From: Brucella sp. 21LCYQ03
GTDB lineage: Bacteria > Pseudomonadota > Alphaproteobacteria > Rhizobiales > Rhizobiaceae
Length of the DNA: 64,000 bases
Direction: 5' to 3'
Assembly (NCBI RefSeq): GCF_023554105.1
Contig: NZ_JAMJWE010000011.1
Location: forward strand, 62,001-126,000
A program made the translations under genes and the position numbers. Below the pieces are notes generated by a model. The model was not told the DNA's origin. It did not search any database and saw only the letters and a list, made by a program, of their open reading frames with translations. Each line of letters begins with the position of its first letter. Positions within the stretch are counted from its first letter, which is position 1. Shown here in pieces: positions 8,907 to 17,924 of this stretch.

Positions 8907-10598
8907 ATGCTGGAACAGATGATCGATCAGGGGGCCGGTCGTGAGCCCGCCGATATCGTGTTGAAAGGTGGTCGCTTCTTTGATCTGGTAACTGGTGAAC
9001 TGGTTGAGAGCGACATTGCGATTTGTGGTGATCGCATTGTTGGGACATTCGGCACATATCATGGCAAACAAGAGATCGATATAAGCGGGCGTATTGTTGT
9101 TCCGGGCTTTATCGATACGCATCTCCATATTGAATCATCACACATTACACCGCATGAGTTTGATCGTTGCGTGCTGCCGCAGGGTGTTACAACTGTCGTT
9201 TGCGATCCGCATGAGATCGCCAATGTGCTGGGTGCTGAAGGTTTAAAATATTTCCTTGATAGTTCGCTTGAGACTATCATGGATATTCGCGTGCAGCTTT
9301 CAAGCTGTGTGCCCGCGACCCACATGGAAACTTCGGGTGCCGAACTCCTGATCGATGATCTTTTGCCGTTTGCTGACCACCCAAAAGTAATCGGTCTTGC
9401 CGAATTCATGAACTTCCCCGGTGTTCTTTCAAAAGACCCTGAATGTATGGCTAAGCTCAAAGCTTTTCAGGGACGTCACATTGATGGTCATGCGCCGCTT
9501 CTGCGCGGGCTTGATCTGAATGGTTATATTTCAGCAGGTATCCGCACTGAACATGAAGCGACCAGCGCTGAAGAAGCAATGGAAAAAATGCGCAAGGGCA
9601 TGCATGTGCTCGTGCGCGAAGGGTCGGTTTCAAAAGACCTACATGCTTTGATGCCCATCATCACTGAACGCCATTCGCAGTTCTTGTCATTGTGCACCGA
9701 TGATCGCAATCCGCTCGACATCGCAGATCAGGGCCATCTGGATTATCTCATCCGCACAGCTATCGCGGGAGGCGTTGAGCCGTTGGCGATTTATCGGGCA
9801 GCAAGTGTTTCGGCAGCGCGCGCATTTGGGATGCATGATCGTGGTCTGGTTGCTCCCGGCCAGCGGGCCGATCTTGTTATCATTGATAGCCTTGAAGGTT
9901 GTCACGCAGAAATCGTGCTTTCTGCGGGCAGGGTGGTTTCGCAAGAGTTGTTCGCAACCCGCAAAACGGTCGCCGAAGTTGGTCGTAACAGCGTTAAGGC
10001 GCAAAGGGTCAGCGCAACGAATTTCCGTTCGCAATCAAACAGCGGTAAGACCCGTGCCATCGGTATTATTCCCGGCAAGATCATCACGGAAAGTCTAGAA
10101 TTCGACCTCAAAGTTGGTCCGCGTGGCGTTGAACCGGATCTAGAGCGCGATGTCGTGAAGATCGCAGTTGTTGAGCGCCACGGCAAAAATGGCAATATTG
10201 CTACAGGATTTGTGCATGGGTTTGGCTTGAAAGCTGGCGCTATTGCGTCGACGGTAAGCCATGACAGTCATAATATCTGCGTGGTCGGGGTTTCCGATGA
10301 GGACATTTCTGTCGCTGCAAATCGCCTTGGTGAAATCGAAGGTGGGTTTGTTGTGGTGCGCGATGGAAAAGTTCTTGCCGAAATGCCTTTGCCAATAGCT
10401 GGGTTGATGAGCGCTGAGCCTTATGAAACGGTACGTGAACAATTGCGCACTCTGCGTCATGCAGCGGAAGAACTCGGATCTGTGCTGGAAGAGCCATTTC
10501 TCCAACTGGCTTTCATTGCTCTGCCGGTTATTCCGCATCTGAAGATCACAGATCGTGGTTTGGTCGATGTCGATAAGTTTGAATTTGTTGGCAATTGA
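8907..10598 (+). CDS. ade: Adenine deaminase
   Basis: 563 residues of the amidohydrolase-superfamily adenine deaminase (AdeC type), which converts adenine to hypoxanthine and ammonia in purine salvage. The metal-binding motif [16 protein letters not shown] begins near residue 70. [20 protein letters not shown] and SLCTDDRNP carry further metal and catalytic residues. A C-terminal domain of about 170 residues with IGIIPGKI and VSHDSHN is typical of this family and absent from most other amidohydrolases. The start has GGAGTGAGCC upstream. It follows the hydrolase gene by 63 bases and could be co-transcribed with it. Confidence 0.93.
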   Translation: MLEQMIDQGAGREPADIVLKGGRFFDLVTGELVESDIAICGDRIVGTFGTYHGKQEIDISGRIVVPGFIDTHLHIESSHITPHEFDRCVLPQGVTTVVCDPHEIANVLGAEGLKYFLDSSLETIMDIRVQLSSCVPATHMETSGAELLIDDLLPFADHPKVIGLAEFMNFPGVLSKDPECMAKLKAFQGRHIDGHAPLLRGLDLNGYISAGIRTEHEATSAEEAMEKMRKGMHVLVREGSVSKDLHALMPIITERHSQFLSLCTDDRNPLDIADQGHLDYLIRTAIAGGVEPLAIYRAASVSAARAFGMHDRGLVAPGQRADLVIIDSLEGCHAEIVLSAGRVVSQELFATRKTVAEVGRNSVKAQRVSATNFRSQSNSGKTRAIGIIPGKIITESLEFDLKVGPRGVEPDLERDVVKIAVVERHGKNGNIATGFVHGFGLKAGAIASTVSHDSHNICVVGVSDEDISVAANRLGEIEGGFVVVRDGKVLAEMPLPIAGLMSAEPYETVREQLRTLRHAAEELGSVLEEPFLQLAFIALPVIPHLKITDRGLVDVDKFEFVGN

Positions 10599-10670
10599 AT
10601 AGGCTGACGTCATCGTCATAATTGCATTAATCTAATCTGCTAACGCACTGGCAGAAATCGAGTTTTTGAC

Positions 10671-11387
10671 ATGCAATTTTTGAACACTTTTGACTTTTTT
10701 CCGTTTCTCGATACGGCAGTGAGTTATACTGCCGCTTTCATCTTTGGTACGTTGATTGGCGCTGAACGTCAGTATCGTCAGCGAACGGCAGGATTGCGAA
10801 CTAATGCGCTGGTCGCACTTGGCGCTGCCGCTTTTGTTGATCTGGCAGCGCGCCTTGCAGGCAATGCGGAAGCTTTACGCGTCATTGCCTATGTGGTTTC
10901 GGGCGTCGGTTTCCTTGGCGCTGGCGTCATCATGAAAGAGGGCATGAATGTTCGCGGCCTTAACACAGCTGCGACGCTCTGGTGTTCGGCGGCAGTTGGC
11001 GCATGTGCGGGCACTGATATGCTGGCCGAAGCAGCACTGCTGACGGTGTTCGTTTTGCTGGGAAATACGCTGCTTCGCCCGCTGGTTAATCTCATCAATC
11101 GCATACCCGTCGATCAACAGGCGCTTGAACAAACCTATGAAGTACGTGTTATCGCGTCCCATCAAGCGATGGAGGAAATGCGCGAGCTGCTCGTTGAGAA
11201 GCTGGAAGAGGCAAAGTATCCCGTAGGGGATGTGGAGATTTCGGATCGCAATGCGGAGACGGTGGAAATTCTCGCCACCCTCGTGAGTACATCGATTGAC
11301 CCAGAAGAAATTGATGCTGTCACGCAGTTTATGGAAAAGCATCCGGGCGTGTTTTATGCAGGCTGGGAAGGCAGTTCGAAAGACTGA
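10671..11387 (+). CDS. mgtC: MgtC/SapB-family inner-membrane protein
   Basis: 238 residues. An N-terminal MgtC domain of about 150 residues has several membrane helices and the conserved stretch FGTLIGAERQYRQRTAGLRTN followed by LVALGAAAF. A second signature is SGVGFLGAGVIMKEG. The C-terminal 80 residues (TYEVRVIASHQAMEEMRELL...) look like the soluble ACT-like domain of full-length MgtC. In Salmonella and Brucella MgtC supports growth in macrophages and at low magnesium, probably by acting on the F-ATPase or phosphate uptake. The role here is inferred from family. Its stop codon directly abuts the stop of the convergent Lrp-family gene. Confidence 0.88.
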   Translation: MQFLNTFDFFPFLDTAVSYTAAFIFGTLIGAERQYRQRTAGLRTNALVALGAAAFVDLAARLAGNAEALRVIAYVVSGVGFLGAGVIMKEGMNVRGLNTAATLWCSAAVGACAGTDMLAEAALLTVFVLLGNTLLRPLVNLINRIPVDQQALEQTYEVRVIASHQAMEEMRELLVEKLEEAKYPVGDVEISDRNAETVEILATLVSTSIDPEEIDAVTQFMEKHPGVFYAGWEGSSKD

Positions 11388-11816
11388 TTAACGATCAATT
11401 CGTGTCGATAGAATGATCGACGACATGGTGCGTTCGACGCCTTCGAGCGCACCGATTTTGTCGAGAACAATATCCAACTCCTGAATTGACGGCGCTTCAA
11501 CCACTACAATCATATCGAAATGACCGCTGACGGAGTGCAATGTGCGCACTGCCATGATGCCACGAAGTGCAGTTTCAACCTTTGGTGCAAACTTCGGCAG
11601 TGCCGTAACCAGCACATGAGCGCGGACCAGATCACGCTCAAATTCTGGAGCGATTCGAACGGTATAGCCTTCGATTACACCCCGCTTTTCCAGCTTTTCC
11701 AGCCTGCTTTGTACGGTCGTGCGTGACACACCGAGCTTCCGTGCAAGGTCGGCTGTGGATGCACGTGCGTTTTCACGTAGCAGTGCAATAAGGGCGAGGT
11801 CGGCGTTTGTCGTCAT
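11388..11816 (-). CDS. Lrp/AsnC-family transcriptional regulator
   Basis: 142 residues from the chosen ATG. An N-terminal helix-turn-helix (residues about 18-45, STADLARKLGVSRTTVQSRLEKLEKRGVIEGY) is followed by the RAM/AsnC effector domain (VLVTALPKFAPKVETAL...VSGHFDMIVVVEA). It is divergent from the lysine-dehydrogenase-like gene with 137 bases between them, a classic arrangement for local control by a basic amino acid. The effector is not shown. No strong ribosome site is seen, and a TTG 30 bases upstream is an alternative start. Confidence 0.9.
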   Translation of the reverse strand: MTTNADLALIALLRENARASTADLARKLGVSRTTVQSRLEKLEKRGVIEGYTVRIAPEFERDLVRAHVLVTALPKFAPKVETALRGIMAVRTLHSVSGHFDMIVVVEAPSIQELDIVLDKIGALEGVERTMSSIILSTRIDR

Positions 11817-11953
11817 AATGCATATTAAGTACGTCAAATTGCACAAACAAACAACGTGAAATCGTCAGTTTATACGCTTCTTTTCGCCGAAAAATGTGAG
11901 ATTCTTTGTCTATCGAAATTGCATTACCCAAACAGACCTATAGGGGAAAAGAC
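11817..11953. promoter_or_regulatory. Divergent promoter region, Lrp-family gene / lysine dehydrogenase
   Basis: 137 bases between divergent starts. It is AT-rich with phased A/T tracts, as Lrp-type regulators prefer. I cannot define a precise operator. Confidence 0.4.
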
Positions 11954-13057
11954 ATGAAAGAGATCGTTGTTGTAGGCGCGGGCAAAATTGGCGCGACCAT
12001 TGCCGATCTTCTGGCTTCAACTGGTGACTATGCTGTTACGGTTGTCGACCGTTCGCAGGCACAGCTTGATGCGCTGGACACAGGTGCGGAAGTCAAGACG
12101 CAGGCGCTCGACATTGCAGACGCCAAAGCACTTGAAGCTGTTTTGACCGGCAAGTTTGCGGTCCTCAGCGCGGCTCCATTCCAGCTCACCACACTGATCG
12201 CAGAAGCAGCGGCCAAGACTGGCGTGCATTATCTTGATCTGACCGAAGACGTCGCAAGCACCAAGCGCGTCATGGAACTGGCCAAGGATGCAAACACAGC
12301 ATTCATTCCACAGTGCGGTTTGGCTCCGGGCTTCATCTCTATCGTTGCTTACGATCTCGCAAAGCGCTTTGACACACTGGAAAACGTGCGCATGCGCGTT
12401 GGCGCTCTGCCAGAATTCCCATCGAATGCTCTTAACTACAATCTTACCTGGAGCACCGACGGCCTGATCAACGAATATATCGAACCATGCGAAGCTATCG
12501 TCAATGGCCAGTTGACCAAGGTTCCGGCTCTTGAAGAGCGTGAAGAGTTCTCGCTTGACGGCGTAACCTACGAAGCGTTCAACACTTCGGGCGGTCTCGG
12601 CACGCTTTGCGATACACTTGAAGGCAAGGTTCGTACGCTCAACTACCGCACGATCCGCTACCCAGGTCACGTTGCGCTTATGAAGGCGTTGTTGAACGAT
12701 CTTGGCCTGCGTCATCGTCGTGAAGTGCTCAAGGACATTTTTGAAAATGCTCTGCCAAGCACATTGCAGGACGTTATCGTGATCTTCGTTACTGTTTCGG
12801 GAATGAAGAACGGCCGTCTGGTTCAGGAAACCTATGCGAATAAGGTTTATGCCAATCAGGTTGGTACGATCGTTCGCTCTGGCATTCAGATCACAACTGC
12901 TTCGGCAATCTGTGCTGTGCTCGACATGCTTGCTAAGGGCGAAATTGCGCAGAAGGGCTTTGTTCGTCAGGAAGACATCACGCTTGATGCATTCCTCGCA
13001 AACCGCTTTGGCAAAGCCTATGCTCAGGAAGATCACGCAACGCGTTTGGTTGCCTGA
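11954..13057 (+). CDS. Lysine 6-dehydrogenase / saccharopine dehydrogenase-like enzyme
   Basis: 367 residues. A Rossmann NAD(P) site IVVVGAGKIGATIADLLA is at the N terminus. Further conserved stretches are HYLDLTED, IPQCGLAPGFISI, FNTSGGLGTL and LNYRTIRYPGH. These resemble lysine 6-dehydrogenase (L-lysine to allysine/piperideine-6-carboxylate with NAD) as much as saccharopine reductase; one-domain proteins of this length are annotated either way. The start follows AGGGGAAAAGAC. The divergent Lrp regulator and the downstream basic-amino-acid-binding proteins support a job in lysine or ornithine breakdown. The exact reaction is an inference. Confidence 0.82.
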   Translation: MKEIVVVGAGKIGATIADLLASTGDYAVTVVDRSQAQLDALDTGAEVKTQALDIADAKALEAVLTGKFAVLSAAPFQLTTLIAEAAAKTGVHYLDLTEDVASTKRVMELAKDANTAFIPQCGLAPGFISIVAYDLAKRFDTLENVRMRVGALPEFPSNALNYNLTWSTDGLINEYIEPCEAIVNGQLTKVPALEEREEFSLDGVTYEAFNTSGGLGTLCDTLEGKVRTLNYRTIRYPGHVALMKALLNDLGLRHRREVLKDIFENALPSTLQDVIVIFVTVSGMKNGRLVQETYANKVYANQVGTIVRSGIQITTASAICAVLDMLAKGEIAQKGFVRQEDITLDAFLANRFGKAYAQEDHATRLVA

Positions 13058-13080
13058 AAACACCGTTAAGGCCATATCAA

Positions 13081-13115
13081 GACCCGTTGCGTTTTACACG
13101 CAGCGGGTCATTTTG
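13081..13115 (+). terminator. Terminator after the lysine-dehydrogenase-like gene
   Basis: GACCCGTTGCG (13081-13091) pairs with CGCAGCGGGTC (13099-13109) with one mismatch, loop TTTTACA, followed by ATTTTG. It lies 24 bases after the stop. Confidence 0.75.
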
Positions 13116-13218
13116 CATTTGAATATGACCAAAGTTGCAATTGAATTTGTTCGGCTTTGCGGGCAATCCGGATAGAGAAATGACAAGGCCCGTGACTAAA
13201 AAGTGGAATAGGGAAGCG

Positions 13219-13980
13219 ATGTTTAAAACAATTTTGCTGGCCGGTCTGGCCTCCGTTGTTCTTGCCCTGCCTGTGCAGGCAAAAGAATGGAAAGAAATCC
13301 GTATTGCTAGTGAAGGAGCCTATCCGCCCTTCAATTATATGTCGCCGGATGGCAAGCTTATTGGCTTTGATATCGATATTGCCAATGCGCTTTGCGAAGC
13401 GATGGAAGCCAAGTGTGAAATCGTAGCCAATGATTGGGACGGCATGATCCCGGGTCTTCAGGCCAAAAAATTTGATGCCGTCATTGCTTCTATGGCAATT
13501 ACGCCTGAGCGCGAAAAGCAGGTTGCTTTTTCTGAACGCTATTACACAACGCCGCTGGCAGTTGTAGTTCCGAAAGACACCGACATTACCTCGCTTGAGC
13601 CTTCAGCATTTGATGGCAAGACCGTCGGCGCTCAGGCTGGCACGACACAGGGCAATTATGCCGATGATGTCTATGGCAAGGCTGGTGCAGATGTTAAGCT
13701 TTATCCGACAGCGGACGAAGCCAATGCCGATCTTGAGAATGGACGTATTGATGCCATTGCCGCCGACAAGTTTCTTGCAGCTGATTGGCTGAAGAAGCAG
13801 GGCGCTGATTGCTGCAAGTTCCTCGGCGATATTCCTGGCTCGGAAACCAAGATTTCGGTCGCTCTGCGTCAGGGTGATGATGATCTGCGTGAGCAATTCA
13901 ATGCGGCCATCAAAAAAATCCGTGAAGATGGCACCTACGAAACAATTCGCAAGAAGTATTTCGACTTCGATATCTATTGA
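13219..13980 (+). CDS. Lysine/arginine/ornithine-type periplasmic binding protein, copy 1
   Basis: 253 residues with a signal peptide (MFKTILLAGLASVVLALPVQA) and a family-3 solute-binding domain. Family features are IRIASEGAYPPFNYMSPDGKLIGFDIDIANALC, NDWDGMIPGLQAKKFDAVIASMAIT and the C-terminal DDLREQFNAAIKKIREDGTYETI. This is the ArgT/HisJ-like group that feeds ABC importers of basic amino acids. It has AGGGAAGCG before the ATG. It is clearly a paralogue of the next gene, with whole stretches identical. No permease or ATPase gene is near, so it must use a transporter encoded elsewhere. Confidence 0.92.
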   Translation: MFKTILLAGLASVVLALPVQAKEWKEIRIASEGAYPPFNYMSPDGKLIGFDIDIANALCEAMEAKCEIVANDWDGMIPGLQAKKFDAVIASMAITPEREKQVAFSERYYTTPLAVVVPKDTDITSLEPSAFDGKTVGAQAGTTQGNYADDVYGKAGADVKLYPTADEANADLENGRIDAIAADKFLAADWLKKQGADCCKFLGDIPGSETKISVALRQGDDDLREQFNAAIKKIREDGTYETIRKKYFDFDIY

Positions 13981-13990
13981 TAGAATTTAT

Positions 13991-14029
13991 GAGCGCCGCC
14001 AAATGTTTAACTTGAAACTGGCGGCGCTC
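13991..14029 (+). terminator. GC-rich intergenic hairpin between the paired binding-protein genes
   Basis: GAGCGCCGCCA (13991-14001) pairs perfectly with TGGCGGCGCTC (14019-14029), an 11-bp stem with a 17-base loop, 10 bases after the first stop. There is no T-run downstream. It may attenuate or protect mRNA rather than end it. Confidence 0.5.
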
Positions 14030-14106
14030 GGTGCTTCATTGAGAACATAATATAGCGGGTGAAGAGCCCGCAAAACATAACCATAACAAAGCCTAAGGGG
14101 AATATT

Positions 14107-14868
14107 ATGTTGAAATCAATCCTGTTCGCAGGCGTCGCTTCCATTATCGCTGCACTTCCAGCACAAGCCAAAGAATGGAAGGAAATCAAGATTGCAACGG
14201 AAGGCGCTTATCCGCCGTTTAATTTCGTTGCGGCTGATGGCTCGTTGCAGGGGCTGGATGTTGATATCGCCAATGCACTCTGTGCAGCGATGGAAGCCAA
14301 ATGCACGATCGTCGCAAATGATTGGGATGGTATGATTCCCGGCCTTCAGACCAATAAGTTTGATGCTGTTATTGCGTCGATGAGTGTGACGGAAGAGCGC
14401 CAGAAGCAGGTTTCGTTCACCGACAAATATTATTCCACACCACTGTCTGTCGCCGTTCCGAAAGATAGCCCGATTACCTCGCTTGATGCAGAAGCTTTCA
14501 AGGGGAAAACTGTCGGCGCACAGGGATCGACCACGCAGGGCACTTATGCCGAAGACGTTTATGGCAAAGCTGGTGCGGACGTAAAACTGTATCCAACTGC
14601 CGATGAAGCCAATGCCGATCTTAAAAGCGGTCGCCTTGATGCGGTGATTTCGGATAAGTTTCCGATTTCTGACTGGATCAAGGCTGATGGTGCGGATTGC
14701 TGCAAGCTGATTGGCGATGTGCCCGATACGCAGACAGACACGGCTATTGCGGTGCGTCAGGGTGACAATGATCTGCGCGAGCAGTTCAATGTGGCCATCA
14801 AGAAAATTCGCGACGACGGCACCTATGCAACCATCGTGAAGAAATATTTCGACTTTGATATTTATTGA
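14107..14868 (+). CDS. Lysine/arginine/ornithine-type periplasmic binding protein, copy 2
   Basis: 253 residues, the same length as copy 1 and alignable without obvious gaps. It has a signal peptide (MLKSILFAGVASIIAALPAQA), then EWKEIKIATEGAYPPFNFV and NDWDGMIPGLQTNKFDAVIASMSVT. Differences cluster in the ligand-contacting lobe (for example SMSVTEERQKQVSFTDKYYSTPLSV), so the two copies may differ in preference among lysine, arginine, ornithine and histidine. AAGGGGAATATT precedes the ATG. The tandem arrangement points to a local duplication. Confidence 0.92.
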   Translation: MLKSILFAGVASIIAALPAQAKEWKEIKIATEGAYPPFNFVAADGSLQGLDVDIANALCAAMEAKCTIVANDWDGMIPGLQTNKFDAVIASMSVTEERQKQVSFTDKYYSTPLSVAVPKDSPITSLDAEAFKGKTVGAQGSTTQGTYAEDVYGKAGADVKLYPTADEANADLKSGRLDAVISDKFPISDWIKADGADCCKLIGDVPDTQTDTAIAVRQGDNDLREQFNVAIKKIRDDGTYATIVKKYFDFDIY

Positions 14869-14973
14869 TCGAAGATAAGTGACTTGTAAAAGTTACGCGA
14901 GTTTGATGTATGAATGCGCGCACTGACAGATCGTCGGTGCGCGCATTTGTTTGAGAGATGGGTCGGGGATACC

Positions 14974-16218
14974 ATGCAGCAACAAGATGTCATCGTTCTG
15001 GGCGCAGGTATCGTTGGTGTTTCGGCAGCACTTCATTTGCAAGCGCGGGGTCGTTCAGTCACGCTGATTGATCGTGGTGAGCCGGGGCAGGGCACGAGCT
15101 TTGGCAATGCAGGGCTTATAGAGCGCTCAAGCGTCATTCCCTATTCGTTTCCCCAAGGATTTGGCACGCTGCTGCGTTATGGCATGAACCGCCGTTCCGA
15201 TGTGCGTTACGATCCGTTTTATGTGTCACGCATTGCGCGCTGGCTTTTTCAATATTGGCGTGAATCCTCGCCAGAACGCCTCAAGATCGCAACTGATGCG
15301 ATGTTGCCACTGGTTGAAGCGAGCGTGCGTGAGCATGATGTGTTGATCACAAAGGCCGGTTGTGAACGGCTCGTGCGCTCGCAGGGTTGGATTGAAGTCT
15401 TCCGGAGTGAGCCTGCTTTTCAGGCGGCGGTTCAGCGCCTGCCGCAATTGCAGCGCTATAATCTGGCCTATGATGTTCTTGATGCACAGGCGCTGAAACA
15501 GCGAGAAACAACACTGGGTGACGTTGCGGGTGGCATCCATTGGCTCGATCCCAAAACCATCGTCAATCCGGGTGGTCTGGTTCAGGCCTATGCCACCTTG
15601 TTTCAGTCGAACGGTGGCCGATTTGTTCATGGCGATGCGGCAACGCTTTCGGAAAGCACGAATGGTTGGCAAGTGACGACCGAGGAAGGTCCTGCTTTTG
15701 CGCGTGAAGTTGTGGTGGCTCTTGGTCCGCAATCGGGCTTGATTTTCCAGAAGTTTGGTTATGCAATTCCGCTTGGTATTAAGCGCGGTCATCATATGCA
15801 TTTTGAAATGCAGGACGGCGAACGGCTTGGTCATACGGTTGTTGATGAAGAGGCGGGCTATGTGCTTGCGCCTATGGTGCAGGGCGTTCGTCTTTCGACA
15901 GGCATCGAGTTCGCGTCGCCTGATGCTCCGGCTAATTTTATTCAGCTCAAACGTGCCGAAAAGATTGCGCGTCGGCTTCTGCCGCAGCTTGGTGCACCGG
16001 TTGAAACAAAGCCGTGGCTCGGCTTGCGGCCATGTCTGCCAGATATGCGTCCGGTGATTGGTCCTGCGCCGCGCCAAAAGGGGCTTTGGTTTGATTTCGG
16101 TCATGCGCATCATGGCTTGACGCTGGGTCCTGCAAGTGGGCGTCTGTTGGCCGAGATGATGACCGGTGAGAAAACATTTACTGATCCGGCACCTTATTCG
16201 GCAAATCGGTTTCTTTAA
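14974..16218 (+). CDS. FAD-dependent D-amino-acid dehydrogenase (DadA-like)
   Basis: 414 residues of the DAO/glycine oxidase superfamily. The N-terminal dinucleotide-binding motif is DVIVLGAGIVGVSAALHLQ, with the acidic ribose contact in VTLIDRGEPGQGTSFGNAG. The C terminus has the conserved PWLGLRPCLPDMRPVIGPA and FGHAHHGLTLGPASG. Such enzymes oxidise D-amino acids to 2-oxo acids and pass electrons to the respiratory chain. Following two basic-amino-acid-binding proteins, it plausibly handles a D- or racemised basic amino acid. The start follows GGTCGGGGATACC; a frame opening 60 bases earlier lacks this. Confidence 0.88.
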   Translation: MQQQDVIVLGAGIVGVSAALHLQARGRSVTLIDRGEPGQGTSFGNAGLIERSSVIPYSFPQGFGTLLRYGMNRRSDVRYDPFYVSRIARWLFQYWRESSPERLKIATDAMLPLVEASVREHDVLITKAGCERLVRSQGWIEVFRSEPAFQAAVQRLPQLQRYNLAYDVLDAQALKQRETTLGDVAGGIHWLDPKTIVNPGGLVQAYATLFQSNGGRFVHGDAATLSESTNGWQVTTEEGPAFAREVVVALGPQSGLIFQKFGYAIPLGIKRGHHMHFEMQDGERLGHTVVDEEAGYVLAPMVQGVRLSTGIEFASPDAPANFIQLKRAEKIARRLLPQLGAPVETKPWLGLRPCLPDMRPVIGPAPRQKGLWFDFGHAHHGLTLGPASGRLLAEMMTGEKTFTDPAPYSANRFL

Positions 16219-16326
16219 TCGTCTTCAAATTTTGCGGAGCGGTCTTGTCAGGCGCGACAAAGCGGGGTTATCAATTGTCCCCCGTCACATCCGCGCTCTG
16301 CGGGCAAATCGATCCGGAAAAATCTC

Positions 16327-17370
16327 GTGAAAATGAAACCTTTGGGCCGCACAGGCCTCAATGTTACCGATATCTGCCTCGGCACTATGACCTGGGGCGT
16401 TCAGAACACTGAAAGCGACGCGCATGAACAGCTTGATTTTGCTGTCGATGCAGGTGTCAATTTTATCGATACGGCTGAAGGCTATGCCATTCCGATGAGC
16501 CCGGAAAGCTACGGAAAGACCGAAACCTACATCGGCAACTGGTTTAAGAAATCTGGTAAGCGAGATCGCGTTATTCTCGCTAGCAAGATTGCTGGTGGCG
16601 GTCGTCAGGAATGGATTCGCGGTGGCGCGAAGCCGAGCCGTGCAAGCGTTGTTGAAGCTGTTAATGATAGCCTGAAGCGTTTGCAGACTGACTTTATCGA
16701 TCTCTATCAGATTCATTGGCCATCGCGCCCGCATTACCACTTCGGTCAGGGCTGGGGTTTTGATCCATCCAATGTGGACCCGAAAGCTGAACGCGAACAA
16801 ATCCATGATGTTTTGCTCGGTCTTGAAGATGCCGTTCGTGCAGGCAAAATCCGTCACGTTGGTCTTTCCAACGAAACGGCTTGGGGCACAATGCAGTGGC
16901 TCAAGATTGCGGAAGAAAATAATCTGCCGCGCATGGCATCGATCCAGAATGAATATGGACTTTTGCAGCGTGAGTTTGATCACGACATGGCTGAGGTATC
17001 GCTCTTTGAAGACGTGGGCTTGCTTGCTTATTCCACGCTTGCCGCAGGTGTGTTGACGGGTAAGTATCTTGACGGAAAAATCCCTGAAGGTTCACGCGCA
17101 TCTGTGATGGATGGTGGCATGTGGCGGGATAATTCTTATTCTGAACCAGCAATTCGCGCTTATATTGATGTCGCTAAAAAGCATGGTCTTGATATTGCAC
17201 AGATGGCGATTGCTTTCTCTGCATCGAGGCCGTTTATGACATCGGTGATCATTGGCGCGACATCTGTCGAGCAGCTCAAGACCGACATTGCTTCGAGTGA
17301 ACTGACGCTTTCAGACGAAGTGCTGGCGGATATCGAAAAAGTCTATCGCTCTTACCCGCGTCCTCTTTGA
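16327..17370 (+). CDS. Aldo/keto reductase (Tas-like)
   Basis: 347 residues, an NADPH-dependent (alpha/beta)8 barrel oxidoreductase. It closely follows the Escherichia coli Tas pattern: GRTGLNVTDICLGTMTWG, NFIDTAEGYAIPMSPESYGKTETYIGNW, LDLYQIHWPSRP-type (here IDLYQIHWPSRP) and VGLSNETAWG. The catalytic tetrad residues D, Y (EGY), K (ASK) and H (QIHWP) are all present. The first codon is GTG; ATG six bases later is an equally good start. The physiological substrate is unknown. It stands alone between two gene groups. Confidence 0.9.
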   Translation: MKMKPLGRTGLNVTDICLGTMTWGVQNTESDAHEQLDFAVDAGVNFIDTAEGYAIPMSPESYGKTETYIGNWFKKSGKRDRVILASKIAGGGRQEWIRGGAKPSRASVVEAVNDSLKRLQTDFIDLYQIHWPSRPHYHFGQGWGFDPSNVDPKAEREQIHDVLLGLEDAVRAGKIRHVGLSNETAWGTMQWLKIAEENNLPRMASIQNEYGLLQREFDHDMAEVSLFEDVGLLAYSTLAAGVLTGKYLDGKIPEGSRASVMDGGMWRDNSYSEPAIRAYIDVAKKHGLDIAQMAIAFSASRPFMTSVIIGATSVEQLKTDIASSELTLSDEVLADIEKVYRSYPRPL

Positions 17371-17378
17371 AAAATAAC

Positions 17379-17408
17379 AGCCAGCTGCATATATTTGCGG
17401 CTGGCTTA
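17379..17408. terminator. Hairpin between convergent genes
   Basis: AGCCAGC (17379-17385) pairs with GCTGGCT (17400-17406) between the aldo/keto reductase and the 2H phosphoesterase. It touches the stop codon of the latter. The T-tract is weak. Confidence 0.45.
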
Positions 17409-17924
17409 GCCTTTCAGGTAAACCTCGTGTTTGACATGCCATTGATCGATAGGCGTATCACTAGATGAACTCACGATCACAAGCCGGTCAAACCGAAGCT
17501 TTCGGCCTGAAAGCTGTTTTTTAAGCCGATCTATTTCCATTTGTTTGAGGGTTGTTTCCTCAATACCATAGGCAAGCGAAACATGCGGCATAAAGCTCTG
17601 CAAGCTTGCATCACTTGAGATTTCAAGAGATTCCTGTTTCAGGCGCATCAGTGCGGGTGCTTTTTCAAGTGCGGCATAGAACGAGCGAAAATAAGCGTCG
17701 CTTCCCGTGACATCTTCAATCTGCAGCTCAAGCGGTCTGCGGCCTATTGCGATGCTTAACACTTGTGGCAGAAGCTCTTCTGCCGATCGCTTCATATCTG
17801 GCACCAGCGTCGCATGCGGTTCAAATATCGGCGAGTTAAAGCGTCCACCTAAATCACTGACGATGGTCTCAAGAAAAATAAGATCGTCATGTGCAGGCCG
17901 AAGCCAGATAGAATGATCGGACAT
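17406..17924 (-). CDS. 2H phosphoesterase superfamily protein (cyclic phosphodiesterase-like)
   Basis: 172 residues with two HxT/S signatures, PHATLVP (H37, T39) and PHVSLAYG (H114, S116), about 77 residues apart. This is the layout of 2H phosphoesterases such as plant-type cyclic phosphodiesterase and 2'-5' RNA ligase/CPDase-like proteins. They open 2',3'- or 1'',2''-cyclic phosphates. It is cytoplasmic, with no signal peptide. Its ATG directly follows the stop of the LacI-family gene with no gap, so it is probably the last gene of the ABC-importer operon. That raises the possibility that the imported compound carries a phosphodiester. The activity is inferred from motifs only. Confidence 0.8.
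   Translation of the reverse strand: MSDHSIWLRPAHDDLIFLETIVSDLGGRFNSPIFEPHATLVPDMKRSAEELLPQVLSIAIGRRPLELQIEDVTGSDAYFRSFYAALEKAPALMRLKQESLEISSDASLQSFMPHVSLAYGIEETTLKQMEIDRLKKQLSGRKLRFDRLVIVSSSSDTPIDQWHVKHEVYLKG

Noticed and set aside
12017-13075. A 352-codon open frame opposite the lysine-dehydrogenase-like gene
   Set aside because: It mirrors the codon bias of the true gene, shows no family motif and has no ribosome site. The opposite strand gives a clear enzyme.
13219-14868. The two similar binding-protein genes as an assembly duplication
   Set aside because: They differ throughout at nucleotide and protein level and have distinct upstream sequences, so they are true paralogues.
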